Assembly: GCA_944322145.1 (NCBI GenBank)
Contig: CALUNW010000007.1
Coordinates: forward strand, 62,001-126,000
Source of the DNA: an uncultured Atopobiaceae bacterium
Lineage (GTDB): Bacteria; Actinomycetota; Coriobacteriia; Coriobacteriales; Atopobiaceae
Direction: 5' to 3'
DNA length: 64,000 nt
The notes under the pieces were generated by a model. The model did no database searches, was not told where the DNA came from, and was given only the letters and a program-made list of their open reading frames with translations. The stretch's first letter is position 1, and each line of letters opens with the position of its first letter. Made by a program: the position numbers and the translations under genes. Below, in pieces: positions 16,466 to 24,739 of the stretch.

Positions 16466-17275
16466 ATGCCGGAAAACATCCCCCTCGCGCTCTCGTGGGC
16501 CGCGCTCGGCTGCGGCTTCACCTGGCTCATGACCACGGCAGGCTCTGCGGTGGTGTTTTTCTTCCGGTCGGAGCGCAAGCTCATGCACCACATCTTCCTC
16601 GGCTTTGCCGCGGGCGTCATGGTGGCGGCTAGCGTGTGGTCGCTGCTCAACCCCGCAATCGAGCAGGCCGAGGGCCAGGGCGTCCCGGGCTGGCTGCCCG
16701 CTGCGGGCGGCTTTCTCTTGGGCGTCGCCTTTCTCATGGCGCTCGACACGTTCCTGCCGCACCTGCACGCGGACGCGGACGAGCCCGAGGGCGTCCCCTC
16801 CGGCTGGAAGCGCACGACGCTGCTGGTCTCAGCCGTGACGCTGCACAACATCCCCGAGGGCATGTCCGTGGGCCTGCTCTTTGCCATGGCGTCGCAGTCC
16901 GCGGGAGCGGCGGGGGAGGCCTACCTCGGCATGGCGCTCGCGCTTGCCGCGGGCATCGGCTTGCAGAACTTCCCGGAGGGCGCGGCGATATCGCTGCCCC
17001 TCGCGCGCGAGGGCATGAGCCGGCGGAAGGCCTTTGTGATGGGCAGCCTCTCGGGCGTCGTGGAGCCGATCTTCGGCGTTGCCGTGGTCCTTGCAAGCGG
17101 CTGGATCGCACCGTACATGCCGTGGCTGCTGGCCTTTGCCGCGGGGGCGATGATCTACGTAGTGGTGGAGGAGCTCATCCCCGAGGCGCACCTCGGCGAG
17201 CACTCCAACGTGGGGACGCTCGGCTTCATCGCGGGCTTCGTCGTGATGATGGTCCTCGACGTGGCGCTGGGCTAG
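16466..17275 (+). CDS. ZIP-family divalent metal transporter (ZupT-like)
   Basis: 269 residues, ATG after AAGGAGG with five-base spacing. Eight hydrophobic segments. The two metal-binding helices carry HNIPEG and QNFPEG, the ZIP signature; an HLHADAD loop between helices fits the usual His-rich variable loop. It probably imports zinc, with iron or manganese possible. ZIP proteins of this GufA/ZupT branch are broad-range. Its position next to the feo operon suggests metal supply, but its leader holds the family 1 repeat rather than the iron box. Confidence 0.9.
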   Translation: MPENIPLALSWAALGCGFTWLMTTAGSAVVFFFRSERKLMHHIFLGFAAGVMVAASVWSLLNPAIEQAEGQGVPGWLPAAGGFLLGVAFLMALDTFLPHLHADADEPEGVPSGWKRTTLLVSAVTLHNIPEGMSVGLLFAMASQSAGAAGEAYLGMALALAAGIGLQNFPEGAAISLPLAREGMSRRKAFVMGSLSGVVEPIFGVAVVLASGWIAPYMPWLLAFAAGAMIYVVVEELIPEAHLGEHSNVGTLGFIAGFVVMMVLDVALG

Positions 17276-17302
17276 GGGATCTGCTCGGCGTTGCGTACGG
17301 TC

Positions 17303-17435
17303 GGCGGCGTTGTGTGCACTATGCAAAAGTGGATGAGCTTCTCGCTAAGGCATCTACCTGCACTTTTGACGGAAATCCCCTTTAATCTAACTTTGAATTG
17401 TGTACACATCGCCGGGAAGCACGCACAACGCCGCC
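17303..17435. repeat. Long inverted repeat, family 1 copy B
   Basis: GGCGGCGTTGTG (17303-17314) is exactly inverted at 17424-17435. Inside, CAAAAGTG and CACTTTTG form a second nested pair. Between these is CTTCTCGCTAAGGCATCTAC, which continues CTGC and is the conserved centre motif of the family. The 17276-17808 gap holds this element, the candidate sRNA and the gpmA terminator; no protein gene is evident. Confidence 0.72.
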
Positions 17436-17503
17436 GGCTGCCCCGCCGCGCTCCGGCGCCATCGGAAAGATTGTGGAGAAGATGTGTTAGCCAAGGTTTA
17501 CAC

Positions 17504-17536
17504 TTGGCTCGGACTAAAGTTACCCTATTCTAACTG
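17504..17536 (+). promoter_or_regulatory. Promoter with iron-box-like dyad, no ORF downstream
   Basis: TTGGCT (17504-17509), 16 bases, TATTCT (17526-17531). The -10 lies within AGTTACCCTATTCTAACT, a dyad like that over the feoB promoter (GTTGGCCTACTCTAAC). No convincing protein gene follows on this strand before a terminator-like hairpin at 17630-17661. Confidence 0.55.
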
Positions 17537-17537
17537 T

Positions 17538-17672
17538 GCGCCGAGAAGAACAGCGACTCGAAGATCGGTGCAACACGTTTTACCCTGCCCGAGCGACGGC
17601 CCCTCTCCCCGTCGCGAACGGCGACCCCAGCGCCACCTGCCACCCCTCAGGCAGGTGGCGCCTCTCTTGTGT
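17538..17672 (+). ncRNA. Candidate iron-regulated small RNA
   Basis: From the predicted start of the TATTCT promoter to the end of a 12-bp perfect hairpin (17630-17641 with 17650-17661) followed by CTCTCTTGTGTTG is about 135 bases. The open frames inside lack a ribosome site and family features. The combination of promoter, iron-box-like dyad and terminator without a gene suggests a small RNA comparable in role to RyhB. The boundaries are estimates and expression is not demonstrated. Confidence 0.4.
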
Positions 17673-17712
17673 TGCCGCCCCTTACGGTCGGCGACCCGCG
17701 GCCGAGAGCGCA

Positions 17713-17782
17713 AAGGGCCCGCCCGCCTGCTAAGCAGAATCTTTCGCGAAGCGCAGTTCTGCGTGCAGGCGGGCGGGCCCTT
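17713..17782 (-). terminator. Nested hairpin terminator of gpmA
   Basis: An 18-bp perfect stem (17713-17730 with 17765-17782) encloses a second stem GCAGAA/TTCTGC. Read on the minus strand it lies 26 bases after the gpmA stop and ends in GGGCCCTTTG. Confidence 0.7.
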
Positions 17783-17808
17783 CAGGTGCGTCTAAGGACG
17801 AACGCGGC

Positions 17809-18573
17809 TTACTTCTTCACCTTGCCCTGGTTGGCGACGGCGTTGATCTTGGCCTCGATGGTGGCGGGGTCGCCGATGTAGTGCTTGTCGACGACGTTCC
17901 AGTCCTTGTCGAAGGTGTAGGAGCACGGCACGCCGGTCGGGATGTTGACCTCGAGGATCTGCTCGGGGGTCAGCTTCTCGAACTGCATGACGAGGGCGCG
18001 CAGGGAGTTGCCGTGGGCGGCGATCAGCACGCGCTTGCCGGCCTCCATCTGCGGCTTAATCTCCTGCTCAAAGTACGGCCAGGCGCGGGCGATGGTGTCC
18101 TTGAGGCACTCGGTGTAGGGGAGGTCCTCCTTGGGCACGTCGCGGAACATCTCGAGGACGTGCGGGTCGCGCTCGTCGCCGGGCTCGAGGGCGGGCGGGC
18201 AGACGTCGAAGGAGCGGCGCCAGATCTTGACCTGGTCCTCGCCGTGCTCGGCGGCGGCGTCGGCCTTGTTCAGGCCCTGGAGGGCACCGTAGTGGCGCTC
18301 GTTGAGCTGCCAGGCCTTGGTGACGGGCAGCCAGTTGCGGTCGAGCTCGTCGAGCACGCAGTTCAGCGTGTGGATGGCGCGCTTGAGAAGCGAGGTGTAG
18401 CAGACGTCGAAGTCGTAGCCGGCCTCCTTGAGGGCCTTGCCGCCGGCGTGGGCCTCCTCGCGACCGGTGTCGGTGAGGTCAACGTCGGTCCAGCCGGTGA
18501 AGAGGTTGAGCTTGTTCCACTCGGACTCGCCGTGACGGACGATGACGAGCTGCATGGTCTGATCGTCGTTCAT
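17809..18573 (-). CDS. gpmA: 2,3-bisphosphoglycerate-dependent phosphoglycerate mutase
   Basis: 254 residues. The chosen ATG (18573) gives MNDDQTMQLVIVRHGESEWN; an ATG six codons in would give the more typical start. The catalytic phospho-His lies in RHGESEWN, with NLFTGWTDVDLTDTG, the ERHYGALQGLNKAD substrate segment and the second His in AAHGNSLRALV. It interconverts 3- and 2-phosphoglycerate in glycolysis. Length and motifs are those of the cofactor-dependent family. It is transcribed alone, divergent from the small FeoB-partner gene; its own -10 (TACTAT or TATACA on the minus strand) lies in the shared ~125-base region. Confidence 0.97.
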   Translation of the reverse strand: MNDDQTMQLVIVRHGESEWNKLNLFTGWTDVDLTDTGREEAHAGGKALKEAGYDFDVCYTSLLKRAIHTLNCVLDELDRNWLPVTKAWQLNERHYGALQGLNKADAAAEHGEDQVKIWRRSFDVCPPALEPGDERDPHVLEMFRDVPKEDLPYTECLKDTIARAWPYFEQEIKPQMEAGKRVLIAAHGNSLRALVMQFEKLTPEQILEVNIPTGVPCSYTFDKDWNVVDKHYIGDPATIEAKINAVANQGKVKK

Positions 18574-18647
18574 TGGAGACACGTCCCTTCTCGATGCGGA
18601 GTTTGTGCGGCGGGCGCCGCCCAACATGTATAGTATGACGCAATGGG

Positions 18648-18667
18648 TATAGTTACCTACGGTTAAC
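18648..18667 (+). promoter_or_regulatory. Iron-box-like dyad before the FeoB-associated peptide
   Basis: TATAGT (18648-18653) overlaps GTTACCTACGGTTAAC (18652-18667), a GTT-N10-AAC dyad like those at feoB and 17.5 kb. It lies 31 bases before the gene's ATG. Confidence 0.5.
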
Positions 18668-18698
18668 ATCGAAGTTTCCCGCCAACCGGAGGAATGAC

Positions 18699-18884
18699 AT
18701 GGGACTGACGGACGTCATAGTCATCGCGGTCGTCGCCGTCCTTCTCGTCCTGGCGGTCCGCTCCGTCGTGCGCGGCAAGGCGGACGCCTGCGCGGGCTGC
18801 GGCAGCAAGGGGACCTGCTCAGGCCACTGCTCGGCCGCCGACGACATGCTGCGCCGCGCCGAGAGCGCCCTCAACAAGAAGTAG
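18699..18884 (+). CDS. FeoB-associated Cys-rich membrane protein
   Basis: 61 residues, ATG after CGGAGGAATGAC. One N-terminal membrane helix (DVIVIAVVAVLLVLAVRSVV) is followed by a basic turn and a Cys cluster CAGCGSKGTCSGHCSAADD. This is the layout of the small FeoB-associated Cys-rich proteins (FeoC-like position but different fold). They are thought to assist FeoB, perhaps by handling the incoming metal. It is detached from feoB by 2.4 kb, but the iron-box-like dyad upstream ties it to the same regulon. Confidence 0.85.
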   Translation: MGLTDVIVIAVVAVLLVLAVRSVVRGKADACAGCGSKGTCSGHCSAADDMLRRAESALNKK

Positions 18885-18983
18885 GCGTGGTCGCCGCTGT
18901 CCGAAACAACGGCGAAACACACATATGAGACGCTGTCTGCCGTATGTAATCCCAAGCCGGAAGACCGGGGAGGAATGCCACAG

Positions 18984-20282
18984 ATGAGCAGCGAGAAGGA
19001 CATCGACTTCGTCCTGAGGACCGTCGAGAAGCGCGACATCCGCTTCGTGAGGCTTTGGTTCTCGGACGTGCTTGGAAACCTCAAGTCGTTCGCGATTTCG
19101 CCCGAGGAGCTGGAGGAGGCCTTCGAGGAGGGCATCGGCTTCGACGGGTCGGCCGTCGACGGCTTCGCCTCCCTCGAGGAGTCGGACATGCTCGCCTTCC
19201 CGGACCCCAGCACCTTCGCGCTGCTGCCGTGGCGCCCCAGCGAGTCCGGCGTGGCGCGCGTCTTCTGCGACGTCTACACCCCGTCGCGCGAGCCCTTCGA
19301 GGGCGACCCGCGCCGCTGCCTCAAGAACGTGTTCACGCGGGCCGAGGAGCAGGGCTTCGTCCCCAACGTCGGCCCCAAGATGGAGTACTTCTACTTTGAC
19401 AACGACCTCGACCCCGTGCCGCTGGACAACGCGGGCTACTTCGACCTCACGCCCATGGACACGGCCAACGACCTGCGCCGCCAGACCACGCTCACGCTCG
19501 AGAAGATGTCGATCCCGGTGCAGTACTCCTATCATGCCGCCGGCCCGTCCCAAAACGGCGTCGAGCTGCGCTTCACCGAGGCCGTGAGCTGTGCCGACAA
19601 CATCATGACGGCGCGCCTGGTCATCAAGCAGGAGGCCTCCACCCAGGGCATGTACGCCTCGTTCATGCCCAAGCCCATCACCACGGCTCCGGGCTCCGCG
19701 ATGTTCCTCTACCAGTCGCTGCTCGACCACGACGGCGAGAACCTCTTCTGGGCCCCCAAGGAGTCCCATGAGGCGCACCTCTCCGAGCTCGCGCAGCACT
19801 ACATCGCCGGCATCCTCAAGTACGCGCCCGAGTTCACGCTCGTCACCAACCCCACCGTGAACTCCTACAAGCGCTTCATCTCCACCGGCGAGGTCCCCAC
19901 GCATGCCACCTGGGGCCGCAAGAACCGCTCCGCGCTCGTGCGCATCCCCGCGCACAAGCCCGGCAAGCACATCGCCACCCGCATCGAGCTGCGCAGCCCC
20001 GACCCCACGGCCAACCCCTACCTCGCCCTCGCCGCGACGATCGCCTCCGGCCTCAAGGGCATCGAGGAGGGCCTGCCCCTGCCGGAGGAGGCCGCGGGCG
20101 GCGAGCGCCTGCCGCACACGCTTGGCGAGGCCGTCGACCGCTTCGAGTCCTCCGAGCTCATGCGCGAGGTCCTCGGCGACCACATCTTCGACTACCTCGT
20201 GCGCGAGAAGCGCGCGGAGTGGTACGAGTACTGCACCGCCGTCACCGACTGGGAGCGCGAGCACTACTACGGCGGCTTCTAG
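18984..20282 (+). CDS. Glutamine synthetase-like protein, probably catalytically inactive
   Basis: 432 residues from the ATG at 18984 (an ATG at 18975 is too close to the GGGGAGG site). End to end it resembles type I-alpha glutamine synthetase: FVRLWFSDVLGNLKSFAI, GIGFDGSAVDGF, YASFMPKPIT, NPTVNSYKRF, NRSALVRIP and RIELRSPDPTANPYLALAA. Yet four of six metal ligands of the family are replaced. GPEPEF is GPKMEY (Lys132), HHEV is YHAA (Ala185), GQHE is SQNG (Gly192) and GSGMH is GSAMF (Phe241); Glu134 and Glu335 remain. With those changes ordinary ATP-dependent glutamine synthesis is unlikely, so a regulatory or altered role is inferred. Amino-acid ABC genes and a GlnR-like regulator follow. Confidence 0.85.
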   Translation: MSSEKDIDFVLRTVEKRDIRFVRLWFSDVLGNLKSFAISPEELEEAFEEGIGFDGSAVDGFASLEESDMLAFPDPSTFALLPWRPSESGVARVFCDVYTPSREPFEGDPRRCLKNVFTRAEEQGFVPNVGPKMEYFYFDNDLDPVPLDNAGYFDLTPMDTANDLRRQTTLTLEKMSIPVQYSYHAAGPSQNGVELRFTEAVSCADNIMTARLVIKQEASTQGMYASFMPKPITTAPGSAMFLYQSLLDHDGENLFWAPKESHEAHLSELAQHYIAGILKYAPEFTLVTNPTVNSYKRFISTGEVPTHATWGRKNRSALVRIPAHKPGKHIATRIELRSPDPTANPYLALAATIASGLKGIEEGLPLPEEAAGGERLPHTLGEAVDRFESSELMREVLGDHIFDYLVREKRAEWYEYCTAVTDWEREHYYGGF

Positions 20283-20307
20283 CCGCTCGGCCAGACGAGA
20301 AGGACGC

Positions 20308-20349
20308 GCCGCCCGAGGTCTCACGGCCCCGGGCGGCTTGTTCTTCTCG
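20308..20349 (+). terminator. Rho-independent terminator after the GS-like gene
   Basis: GCCGCCCG (20308-20315) pairs with CGGGCGGC (20330-20337), followed by TTGTTCTTCTC. It lies 26 bases after the stop. Confidence 0.7.
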
Positions 20350-20451
20350 GCAGATACGTGTCAATCCTGTAAAGAAACGCCTTGTGCCTGAAAAACACGC
20401 CCCTCAAGGACGAAACTGAACACTTGGCGACGGGCGGGGCTGCGGCCTCGA

Positions 20452-20469
20452 CACGGGGAAGACCCCGTG
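20452..20469 (+). other. Small leader hairpin upstream of the first binding protein
   Basis: CACGGGG-AAGA-CCCCGTG lies about 60 bases before the binding-protein start, in a GC-rich leader (20400-20527). I could not match the leader to any riboswitch I know. Confidence 0.35.
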
Positions 20470-20527
20470 CCCTCCGTCGGGAAAGGGCGTGACCACGCGC
20501 CGAAGCACTGGGGGAAGGAACCCTGAC

Positions 20528-21358
20528 ATGAAGCTCTCCTGCCGTTTTGCGGGCGGTCTTGCGGTCGCCTGCGCGCTGGCCCTGACGATTTCGGGATGCA
20601 GCGGGGGAGGGCAGACCAGCGCCCCCACCACCTCCGATGATGCCGCCGAGGCGGCCTACACCCTCGTCGAGGACGGCACGATCACCGTTGCCTCCGACCT
20701 GGCCAACGCCCCGCTCGACTTTGTGGACGAGAAGACCGGCGAGGCCCAGGGCTTTGAGATCGACCTGATCAACGCCATCGCCGACAAGCTCGGCCTGGAG
20801 TGCGAGGTCCTGCCCGCGATGAAGTTCGACACCATCGTCCCTCTCATCGAGCAGGGCGGCAAGGCCGACGTGGGCGTCTCCAACATCACGATCACCGACG
20901 CCCGCATGGAGCAGGTCGACTTCACCGACTCCTACATGGACTCCAACCAGGGCCTCGTGACGCTCGCGAGCGCCGCCGACGTCACCGAGGACGACCTCAA
21001 CGTCGAGGGCACCAAGATCGCCGTCCAGGCCGGCACGACCGGCGCGTCCTGGGCCGAGGAGAACCTGCCCAACGCCGAGATCGTGGCGCTCGACGACCCC
21101 GTCGTGGCCGTGACGGGCGTGCAGACCGGGCTCTACGCCGCCGCGGTGGCGGACCTGCCCGTGATGACCTACCTCTGCTCCAACTCGTTCACCGACTGCG
21201 CGGTGGCCATCGAGATTCCCACCGGCGAGCAGTACGGCATCGCCGTCAACAAGGACAACCCCGGCCTCACCGAGGCCATCAACGGCGCCCTGGCCGAGCT
21301 CGAGGAGGAGGGCTACATCTCCGAGCTCGAGGTCAAGTGGCTCGGCGCCGAGCTCTAG
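20528..21358 (+). CDS. Amino-acid ABC transporter substrate-binding lipoprotein 1
   Basis: 276 residues. The ATG at 20528 follows GGGGGAAGGAA. The signal peptide ends in a lipobox (LTISGC), with the Cys near residue 22, so the mature protein is anchored on the outer face of the membrane. The family 3 solute-binding pattern is clear: APLDFVDEKTGEAQGFEIDL, KFDTIVPLIEQGGKADVGVS and ITITDARMEQVDFTDSY, with the Arg that grips the ligand carboxylate. It probably delivers a polar amino acid (glutamine or glutamate class, not resolved) to the permease encoded two genes later. It is closely similar to the next protein, so it looks like a duplication. Confidence 0.92.
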   Translation: MKLSCRFAGGLAVACALALTISGCSGGGQTSAPTTSDDAAEAAYTLVEDGTITVASDLANAPLDFVDEKTGEAQGFEIDLINAIADKLGLECEVLPAMKFDTIVPLIEQGGKADVGVSNITITDARMEQVDFTDSYMDSNQGLVTLASAADVTEDDLNVEGTKIAVQAGTTGASWAEENLPNAEIVALDDPVVAVTGVQTGLYAAAVADLPVMTYLCSNSFTDCAVAIEIPTGEQYGIAVNKDNPGLTEAINGALAELEEEGYISELEVKWLGAEL

Positions 21359-21359
21359 G

Positions 21360-21436
21360 TGATTCAAAAGGGGACAGACCCCTTTTGAAGCATTTTGGAA
21401 AAACGATTCAAAAGGGGTCTGTCCCCTTTTGAATCA
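21360..21436. repeat. Head-to-head pair of GGGGACAGACCCC repeats
   Basis: Two copies in opposite orientation (loops ACAGA at ~21373-21377 and TCTGT at 21418-21422) fill the gap between the two binding-protein genes. The first has one arm mismatch; the second (arms 21405-21417 and 21423-21435) is perfect. The paired layout recalls BIME elements made from REPs. Confidence 0.85.
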
Positions 21437-21453
21437 CAACGGGAGGAAATGAA

Positions 21454-22287
21454 ATGACAAACATGAACAGGCGCAACTTCGTCGCCACCCTCGGCCTCGC
21501 CGGCACTGCGCTGCTCGCCGGCTGCAACGGCTCCGAGCAGCCCGCCGACGACGCCCAGACCACCGACGAGACCCCCGAGGAGGCCTCCTACACCCTCGTC
21601 AAGGAGGGCGTGCTCACCAACGTGGCCGAGCTCGGCTTCGCCCCGTTCGAGTACATCGACGAGGACGGCGTGACCGTGGGCTTTGACGTGGACCTCTCCA
21701 ACGCCATCGCCGAGAAGCTCGGCCTCACCTGCGAGTGGCTGCCCAACCAGGCCTTCGACACCCTGGTTCCCACCATCGCGCAGGGCGGCAAGGCCGACAT
21801 CTCCATCGCCGGCATGACCATCGACGACACCCGCCTCGAGGAGGTCGACTTCTCCGACCCCTACCTCAACTCCAACCAGGGCATCGTCGCGCTCGCCGGC
21901 TCCGGCGAGACCTCCGAGACCCTCGACGCCGAGGGCGTTCAGGTTGCCTGCCAGACCGGCACCACCGGCAACTCCTGGATCGAGGAGAACCTGCCCAACG
22001 CCACCTGCGTGCCGCTGGCCGACGTCACGGCCGGCATGATGGGCGTCTCCACGGGCCTCTACAAGGCCATGGTCATCGACCTGCCCGTCGCCCAGAACAT
22101 GATCGCCGAGTCCTTCTCCGACCTCGAGGTCGTCGAGGAGATCCCGACCGGCGAGCAGTACGGCATCGCCGTCTCCTACGACAACCCGGGCCTCAAGGAC
22201 GCCATCAACGACGCCCTCGCCCAGATCGAGGAGGACGGCACGATGGACGAGATCAAGCAGAAGTGGTTTGGCACCACCGAGGTCTAA
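21454..22287 (+). CDS. Amino-acid ABC transporter substrate-binding lipoprotein 2
   Basis: 277 residues, ATG after GGGAGG. The N-terminus NRRNFVATLGLAGTALLAGC combines a twin-arginine motif with a lipobox, so it is probably a Tat-exported lipoprotein, unlike its neighbour. The family 3 binding fold follows: LGFAPFEYIDEDGVTVGFDV, FDTLVPTIAQGGKADISIA, MTIDDTRLEEVDFSDPY and the hinge segment GEQYGIAVSYDNPGLKDAI. It differs from the first protein throughout the ligand pocket, so two ligands or affinities may share one permease. The next gene encodes that permease. Confidence 0.93.
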   Translation: MTNMNRRNFVATLGLAGTALLAGCNGSEQPADDAQTTDETPEEASYTLVKEGVLTNVAELGFAPFEYIDEDGVTVGFDVDLSNAIAEKLGLTCEWLPNQAFDTLVPTIAQGGKADISIAGMTIDDTRLEEVDFSDPYLNSNQGIVALAGSGETSETLDAEGVQVACQTGTTGNSWIEENLPNATCVPLADVTAGMMGVSTGLYKAMVIDLPVAQNMIAESFSDLEVVEEIPTGEQYGIAVSYDNPGLKDAINDALAQIEEDGTMDEIKQKWFGTTEV

Positions 22288-22302
22288 GCGAGAAGAACGA
22301 GC

Positions 22303-22345
22303 GGGCAGGTGATGAAAAGGGACTGTCCCTTTTCATCACCTGCCC
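22303..22345. repeat. 21-bp perfect palindrome, GGGACTGTCCC type
   Basis: Bases 22303-22323 pair perfectly with 22325-22345 around a single T. The core is GATGAAAAGGGAC, a variant of the REP core in which GATTC is replaced by GATG. A truncated right arm (CCCCTTTTCATCAC) follows to 22356. The same variant occurs inside a coding region at 37601. Confidence 0.88.
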
Positions 22346-22370
22346 CTTTTCATCACGAAACGGAGGAAGC

Positions 22371-23690
22371 ATGCAGCACAGACGGGGGGCGCTTCTCGTT
22401 GCCCTCGCCCTGGCGCTGACGGGCGTCTTTGCCACGACGCTCGCGGCGCCCCGTCCCGCCCAGGCGCTCACCACCGAGAAGGCCACCGCCCGTCCCAACG
22501 AGGACGGCGGCGACGGTGTCATCGGCGGGATGGACACGCGCCTCACCTGGGAGGGAACGGTCGAGCCGGGCGAGGAGGTCACCTCGGTCACGCTGACCCT
22601 GCCCGAGGGCTCCACCTTCGACGGCTCCACCACGCGCATCACCGCGCTCGAGGGCCTCAAGCGCATGGACGTCACCGGCGAGGCCGTGCCCGCCGGCAGC
22701 TCCATCACGGTGAACTTCGACCAGGCCATCCCCGAGGGGTCGCTGCTGCGCCTCGAGATCACCAACATGCAGTTCCCCTCCGAGGGCGGGGAGTGCGTCG
22801 TCTCCGGCAGCTACGTGAGCGCCGGCGCCGAGCACGAGCTCGCTGACTCCAAGCCCATCGAGACCATCGCCAACACCCCGCTGCAGTCGATCGTCAACTG
22901 GCTCGACGACCAGCCCTGGGTGGAGGCCTGGAACTCCAACCAGTTCCTCGGCATGTTCCTCAAGCCCCAGCTGCTCGTGACGTCCTTCTCGTCCCTTGCG
23001 CCGGGCTGGATCCTCTGCCTGGGCATCGTGGTGGCGGCGTACCCGTTTGCCATCGCGCTGGGCCTGCTCTTCGCCATGCTCAAGATCTCCAAGTGGCGCA
23101 TCCTGCGCGCCATCGCGGTGGTCTACATCAACGTGCTGCGCGGCACCCCGCTCTTCCTGCAGATCTACATCATGTTCTTCGGGTTGCCGATGCTCAACAT
23201 CAACATCGACAACAACCTCCTGGGCATCATCGTCATGGCCATCAACTCCTCGGCCTACCTCGCCGAGATCTTCCGCGCGGGCATCCAGTCCATCCCGCAG
23301 GGCCAGTACGAGGCCGCGAGCTCGCTCGGCATGAACTACGTGCAGACGATGTTCACCATCATCCTGCCGCAGACCGTGCGCCGCGTGATCCCCACGGTGA
23401 CGAGCGACTTCATCACGGCCTTCAAGGACACGTCGCTGCTCTCCTCGGTGGGCGTCATGGAGCTCATGATGTTCTCCAAGAACCTCACCACCGTCACGGG
23501 CAACATCACGCCCTACGTGGCCGCCGGCATCTTCTACCTCATCGTCACGCTGCCGCTGATCAAGGTCGTGGGCATCGTCGAGGAGAACATCGCCCGCTCC
23601 GAGCGCGGCTCGGGCCCGCGCCCCAAGCGCCGCGCCGACGTGGCCGACAGCGCCGCTGCCCAGATGAAGGAGGCCACCGATGCCTGCTAA
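22371..23690 (+). CDS. Amino-acid ABC permease with an N-terminal extracytoplasmic domain
   Basis: 439 residues, ATG after CGGAGGAAGC. Ordinary HisM/GlnP-type permeases have about 220 residues; this one adds ~200. A signal peptide ([20 protein letters not shown], ending near AQA) leads into a ~150-residue beta-rich segment with [19 protein letters not shown] and [20 protein letters not shown] permease domain follows from ~residue 205: [38 protein letters not shown] and the EAA loop [20 protein letters not shown], which docks the ATPase. It imports an amino acid with the neighbouring binding proteins. The extra domain may contact the lipoproteins or the wall; that is inference. Confidence 0.92.
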   Translation: MQHRRGALLVALALALTGVFATTLAAPRPAQALTTEKATARPNEDGGDGVIGGMDTRLTWEGTVEPGEEVTSVTLTLPEGSTFDGSTTRITALEGLKRMDVTGEAVPAGSSITVNFDQAIPEGSLLRLEITNMQFPSEGGECVVSGSYVSAGAEHELADSKPIETIANTPLQSIVNWLDDQPWVEAWNSNQFLGMFLKPQLLVTSFSSLAPGWILCLGIVVAAYPFAIALGLLFAMLKISKWRILRAIAVVYINVLRGTPLFLQIYIMFFGLPMLNINIDNNLLGIIVMAINSSAYLAEIFRAGIQSIPQGQYEAASSLGMNYVQTMFTIILPQTVRRVIPTVTSDFITAFKDTSLLSSVGVMELMMFSKNLTTVTGNITPYVAAGIFYLIVTLPLIKVVGIVEENIARSERGSGPRPKRRADVADSAAAQMKEATDAC

Positions 23691-24543
23691 GCTCCGCCAC
23701 CGCGCGCCCGTCATCGAGGTCCCGCCGGCGCTTCCCGCCGACGAGGCAGCCTCCATCGCCTACGAGGCCGACCAGGGCCTCACGAGCCACCACTTCACGC
23801 CCGGCGAGCACCCGATCGTGCGCATCGAGCACCTCAACAAGAGCTTCGACGACACGCTCGTGCTCAAGGACGTGAACCTCAACGTCTGGCCCGGCGAGGT
23901 CGTCGTGGTCCTGGGCCCGTCGGGCTCGGGCAAGTCCACGATGCTGCGCTGCATCAACCTGCTCGAGACGCCGAGCGCCGGCCACATCCTCATCGAGGAC
24001 GATGAGATCACCAACAAGAGCGCCGCCGAGGTCAACAAGCTCCGCCGCGACGTGGGCATGGTCTTCCAGCAGTTCAACCTCTTCCCGCACCTCACGGCCA
24101 AGGAAAACGTCATGATCGGCCAGACCAAGGTGCTCAAGAAGGACAAGGCCGAGGCCGAGGCGGAGGCACTCAAGCAGCTCGCCGCCGTCGGCCTGGCGGA
24201 CCGCGCCGACTTCAAGCCCGCCCAGCTCTCCGGCGGCCAGCAGCAGCGCGTCGCCATCGCGCGCGCCGTGGCCATGCACCCCAACGTGCTGCTCTTCGAC
24301 GAGCCCACCTCGGCGCTCGACCCCGAGCTCGTGCGCGGCGTCCTCGACGTCATGCGCGACCTCGCGGAGAACTCGGGCATGACCATGATCGTCGTGACGC
24401 ACGAGATGGGCTTTGCCCGCGACGTCGCGGACCGCGTGGTCTTCATGGAGGACGGCGTGGTCGTGGAGCAGGGCCTGCCCGAGAAGGTCTTCGACCATCC
24501 TGAGAACCCGCGCACCGCGGAGTTCCTCGGCAGCATCAACTAG
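23680..24543 (+). CDS. Polar amino-acid ABC transporter ATP-binding protein
   Basis: 287 residues; its start overlaps the permease stop by 11 bases. It has a 45-residue N-terminal extension ([19 protein letters not shown]) before the ATPase fold, which is unusual for GlnQ-type proteins of ~245 residues. Motifs are Walker [11 protein letters not shown]-loop [13 protein letters not shown], signature LSGGQQQR, Walker [13 protein letters not shown] and switch THE. This cytoplasmic subunit hydrolyses ATP to power import. It is the last gene of the transport operon, and a terminator follows 120 bases later. Confidence 0.95.
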   Translation: MPAKLRHRAPVIEVPPALPADEAASIAYEADQGLTSHHFTPGEHPIVRIEHLNKSFDDTLVLKDVNLNVWPGEVVVVLGPSGSGKSTMLRCINLLETPSAGHILIEDDEITNKSAAEVNKLRRDVGMVFQQFNLFPHLTAKENVMIGQTKVLKKDKAEAEAEALKQLAAVGLADRADFKPAQLSGGQQQRVAIARAVAMHPNVLLFDEPTSALDPELVRGVLDVMRDLAENSGMTMIVVTHEMGFARDVADRVVFMEDGVVVEQGLPEKVFDHPENPRTAEFLGSIN

Positions 24544-24662
24544 GGGCCGGCTTCCGCCCGGCGCCGCCCCTCACCTGCGGCTGGTTTGAAACATATCGTT
24601 TCCGACTTGTTAACCGCCGTCACAGGACCGTTTCCGAGCTGCGGTTCGTTTACGGAGTTCTG

Positions 24663-24705
24663 ACAACGCCCCCGTCTCGTGCGGGGGCGTTGTGCTAATC
24701 TTTTT
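24663..24705 (+). terminator. Terminator between the transport operon and the regulator
   Basis: ACAACGCCCCCG (24663-24674) and its exact inverse at 24682-24693, followed by GCTAATCTTTTTC. It ends the amino-acid transport operon 35 bases before the regulator start. Confidence 0.75.
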
Positions 24706-24739
24706 CAATACATGTGCGCATCATCCGGGAGGAAAAAGG

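Noticed and set aside
17536..17881. Short overlapping open frames between the candidate sRNA promoter and gpmA
   Set aside because: No ribosome sites, no domain features, and they run across two strong hairpins.
20400..20527. Structured GC-rich leader before the first amino-acid binding protein, considered as a riboswitch
   Set aside because: Only a 7-bp hairpin is clear and no conserved core of SAM, glycine, glutamine or guanidine riboswitches could be matched.
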